A stretch of 26,171 bases of DNA from positions 35,887-62,057 of the forward strand of contig DBTV01000015.1 in the NCBI GenBank assembly GCA_002307235.1, written 5' to 3'. Made by a program: the position numbers and the translations under genes. The notes under the pieces were generated by a model. It was not told the origin of the DNA, did no database searches, and was given only the letters and a program-made list of their open reading frames with translations. Each line of letters opens with the position of its first letter. The stretch's first letter is position 1. This stretch comes from Acidobacteriaceae bacterium UBA1307. Lineage in GTDB: Bacteria > Acidobacteriota > Terriglobia > Terriglobales > Acidobacteriaceae. Positions 24,255 through 26,171 of this stretch are shown here, piece by piece.

Positions 24255-24293
24255 TAGCGCAGGTGCGGATGTGGGCGGCAATTTTTACGCAAA

Positions 24294-24309
24294 TGTGACG
24301 GCGCTCACA
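24294..24309. promoter_or_regulatory. CRP/FNR-family-like dyad, perfect TGTGA-N6-TCACA
   Basis: TGTGACGGCGCTCACA has both half-sites of the E. coli CRP consensus with the correct 6-bp spacer, and is preceded by AAA as in strong sites. It is centred about 126 nt before the hydrogenase small-subunit ATG. The regulator in this organism is unknown. Confidence 0.6.
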
Positions 24310-24427
24310 GCCACCCGTTCGCGGGCATGCGTACTTTCGGTCACAATGATCGGCGATTTCCGCAGAACATGTTCCTTGTAGGTTTGGAAGACGAAACCGG
24401 TGCGATTCGATGCGAGGTGAGGCAAGC

Positions 24428-25531
24428 ATGGGTCATTCGATTTGGCAAGCGATGCAGCAGAAAGGCTATAGCCGCAGGGACTTCCTGCAGTTCTGTACTG
24501 TGGCCGCGGCCGCGGCGGGACTTGGTTCGTCGGCCGTGGCAGAGGTTGTTTCCGCCTTCGAGAAGAAGGCAAAACCGGCTGTGGTCTGGATGCATTTTCA
24601 AGAGTGCACATGCTGCAGCGAGTCGTTCATCCGGGCCTCGCATCCGATCGTCATCGATGCGCTGCTCGACGTAATGTCACTCAACTACACCGAGACGCTG
24701 ATGGCCGCCGCGGGCTTTCAGGCCGAGAAGAGCCTCAAGGACACAATCACCAACAACAAGGGCAAGTACATTGTGCTGGTGGAAGGCGCGGTGCCGACCA
24801 AAGACGGCGGCGTTTACTGCATGATCGGCGGACGCACGGCCGAAGAGATTCTGAAGGAAGTTTCCGCCGACGCGGCGGCGATTGTCGCCTGGGGCAGTTG
24901 CGCCTCCAATGGTTGCATTCAGGCCGCGAAGCCGAATCCGACCGGCGCGACCCCGATTCACAAACTGGTCGACAAGCCGGTGATCAATGTGCCCGGCTGC
25001 CCGCCGATTGCCGACGTGATGATGGGCGTGGTGACGCATCTGCTGGTCACCGGCCAGGTGCCGGCGCTTGATTCGCTCGGTCGCCCCAAGGAGTTCTACG
25101 GCCGCCGCGTTCACGACACCTGCTATCGCCGCCCGAACTACGATGCCGGGCTGTTTGTCGAATCCTTCGACGACGAGAATGCGCGCAAGGGATTCTGCCT
25201 CTACAAGGTGGGCTGCCGCGGCCCGGTTACCTACAATGCCTGCGCGGTGACCAAGTGGAATGAGGGCACCAGCTACCCGATCCAGTCCGGCCATGGTTGC
25301 ATTGGTTGCAGTGAGGCCGGCTTCTGGGACAACCAGCCCTTCTATCAGCATCTACCCTCCTTCCCGGGCTTCGGCATCGAGCGCACCGCCGACACCATCG
25401 GCGCGGCGGTCGGCGCGGCCACATTGGCTGGCGTTGCCGCGCATGCGGTGGTCACCAATATTCGCAAGCACAAGGTGATTGCGGAAGTGCACGCCGAAGA
25501 GGACAAAGCGGAAGAAAAGGAGCCCGAGTAA
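24428..25531 (+). CDS. hyaA: [NiFe] uptake hydrogenase small subunit (Tat-exported, oxygen-tolerant-type cysteine pattern)
   Basis: The Fe-S electron-transfer subunit of a membrane-bound group 1 [NiFe] hydrogenase that oxidises H2 on the periplasmic side. The 367-aa precursor has a twin-arginine signal (SRRDFL, residues 15-20). Proximal-cluster cysteines are 60, 62, 63 (ECTCC), 158, 163 (GSCASNGC) and 191 (PGCPP). The extra Cys62 and Cys163 give the six-cysteine set of oxygen-tolerant enzymes such as E. coli Hyd-1. Distal ligands are His229, Cys232, Cys257 and Cys263; medial ligands are Cys272, Cys291 and Cys294. A C-terminal hydrophobic helix (about 323-344) would anchor it to a cytochrome b. 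GAGG lies 5 nt before the chosen ATG. The large-subunit gene follows after 3 nt. The symbol is by similarity to Hyd-1. Confidence 0.93.
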   Translation: MGHSIWQAMQQKGYSRRDFLQFCTVAAAAAGLGSSAVAEVVSAFEKKAKPAVVWMHFQECTCCSESFIRASHPIVIDALLDVMSLNYTETLMAAAGFQAEKSLKDTITNNKGKYIVLVEGAVPTKDGGVYCMIGGRTAEEILKEVSADAAAIVAWGSCASNGCIQAAKPNPTGATPIHKLVDKPVINVPGCPPIADVMMGVVTHLLVTGQVPALDSLGRPKEFYGRRVHDTCYRRPNYDAGLFVESFDDENARKGFCLYKVGCRGPVTYNACAVTKWNEGTSYPIQSGHGCIGCSEAGFWDNQPFYQHLPSFPGFGIERTADTIGAAVGAATLAGVAAHAVVTNIRKHKVIAEVHAEEDKAEEKEPE

Positions 25532-25534
25532 CCC

Positions 25535-26171
25535 ATGGCACGTATCGTTGTCGATCCAATTACTCGTATCGAGGGCCACCTGCGCATTGAAGCGGTGGTC
25601 GAAAACGGTGTGATCACCGATGCCTTCAGTTCAAGCACCATGGTGCGCGGCATCGAGAAGATCCTCCGGGGCCGCGATCCGCGCGATGCCTGGGCGATGT
25701 GCGAACGGCTCTGCGGCGTCTGTACGGGCATTCATGCCCTGGCCAGCGTGCGCGCCGTCGAGGACGCACTCAAGATCAACGTGCCGCCCACCGCCGAGCT
25801 GATCCGCAACCTGATGACCTGTACCCTGAACATTCATGATCACGTCGTGCACTTCTATCATCTGCACGCGCTGGACTGGGTCGATGTCATCAACGCGCTC
25901 AAGGCCGACCCGAAGAAGGCGGCTGAACTGGCCGGTTCCTTTTCGAAGTGGGACAAGAACACCCCGGCCTACTTTGCCGAGGTGCAGGAGAAGATCAAGA
26001 AATTTGCCGCGAGTGGCCTGGGCATCTTTGCCAACGGCTACTGGGGCCATCCGGCCTACAAGTTGCCGCCCGAGGTGAACCTGATCGGCGTCGCGCATTA
26101 TCTGGACGCGCTCGAGTGGCAGAAGGAGATCGTCAAGATTCACGCAGTCTTCGGCGGCAAGAACCCGCACC
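25535..26171 (+). CDS. hyaB: [NiFe] uptake hydrogenase large subunit (3' end outside window)
   Basis: The catalytic subunit, which binds the Ni-Fe(CN)2CO centre and cleaves H2. The 212 visible residues open with VVDPITRIEGHLRIE (RIEGH, 11-15) and contain the N-terminal nickel-binding motif RLCGVCTGIH with Cys60 and Cys63. They continue through HDHVVHFYHLHALDWVDV and GIFANGYWGHPAYKLPPE, typical of group 1 enzymes. The C-terminal DPCxxCxxH motif is beyond the right edge. It lacks its own signal and should be exported with the Tat-bearing small subunit. AAGGAG ends about 12 nt before the ATG, inside the end of the preceding gene. Maturation and cytochrome genes probably lie further right. Confidence 0.94.
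   Translation, partial: MARIVVDPITRIEGHLRIEAVVENGVITDAFSSSTMVRGIEKILRGRDPRDAWAMCERLCGVCTGIHALASVRAVEDALKINVPPTAELIRNLMTCTLNIHDHVVHFYHLHALDWVDVINALKADPKKAAELAGSFSKWDKNTPAYFAEVQEKIKKFAASGLGIFANGYWGHPAYKLPPEVNLIGVAHYLDALEWQKEIVKIHAVFGGKNPH

Larger units (their letters stand above)
24038..24427 (+). other. Intergenic region upstream of the hydrogenase genes
   Basis: This 390-nt region contains the pyrD terminator, an AT-rich pyrimidine stretch (about 24100-24165), and two CRP/FNR-type dyads (24239-24254 and 24294-24309). No confident sigma70 -35/-10 pair was found. Confidence 0.5.

Noticed and set aside
24246..24261. Sigma54-like -24/-12 element (TGGC...GC) upstream of the hydrogenase genes
   Set aside because: GG and GC have the right 10-nt spacing, but the TT before GC is replaced and the site overlaps the distal CRP-like dyad. 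The match is too weak to list as a promoter.

Overview
The window looks like chromosomal DNA of an Acidobacteriota species (Terriglobia/Acidobacteriaceae type). It is GC-rich, and it encodes a GWxTD-domain protein paired with an outer-membrane protein carrying a carboxypeptidase-regulatory-like domain. It also has Ser/Thr-rich secreted proteins with Big_3-type Ig repeats, an S53 (sedolisin) protease, a DUF4139 protein and a membrane-bound [NiFe] hydrogenase. The taxon is inferred from these family habits, not from a marker gene. No phage, IS element, CRISPR array, tRNA or rRNA was recognised.

Layout. 1-2138 (minus): a MacA-like adaptor followed by the ATPase of a MacB/LolD-type ABC exporter, which runs off the left edge. 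The gap between them is a degenerate 7-nt repeat array. 2487-5988 (plus): GWxTD protein, terminator, then an outer-membrane protein. 5989-6317 holds a perfect 18-bp hairpin and a bidirectional terminator. 6318-7621 (minus): rpsP-khpA-rimM, with a good sigma70-type promoter about 280 nt upstream. 8175-8645 (plus): bacterioferritin. 8743-11802 (minus) and 12138-15803 (plus): two large divergent secreted proteins, an S53 protease and a nuclease-fold protein with degraded catalytic motifs. They share an unusual C-terminal cassette. 15888-16475: small outer-membrane beta-barrel. 16515-18668 (minus): DUF4139 protein. 18876-20534: class I hybrid-cluster protein. 20877-21047: unrecognised 56-residue basic protein. 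21229-22995: alkaline-phosphatase-superfamily enzyme. 23099-24037: class 1B dihydroorotate dehydrogenase. 24428 to the right edge: hydrogenase small and large subunits, preceded by two CRP/FNR-type dyads.

How the parts fit. Several genes concern redox and low-oxygen life: Hcp (NO/hydroxylamine), bacterioferritin (iron), and an uptake hydrogenase whose small subunit has the six-cysteine proximal-cluster pattern of oxygen-tolerant enzymes. Others build or export to the envelope.

The best candidate for something undescribed is the C-terminal cassette shared by the divergent S53 protease and the pseudo-nuclease. It consists of a hydrophobic helix, an Arg-rich cluster, a second hydrophobic helix ending in a lipobox-like Gly-Cys, a Ser/Gly linker and a short beta-rich tail. 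It reads like a C-terminal sorting signal fused to an internal lipoprotein signal peptide. The loss of the catalytic residues in the nuclease-fold protein is the second strongest observation.
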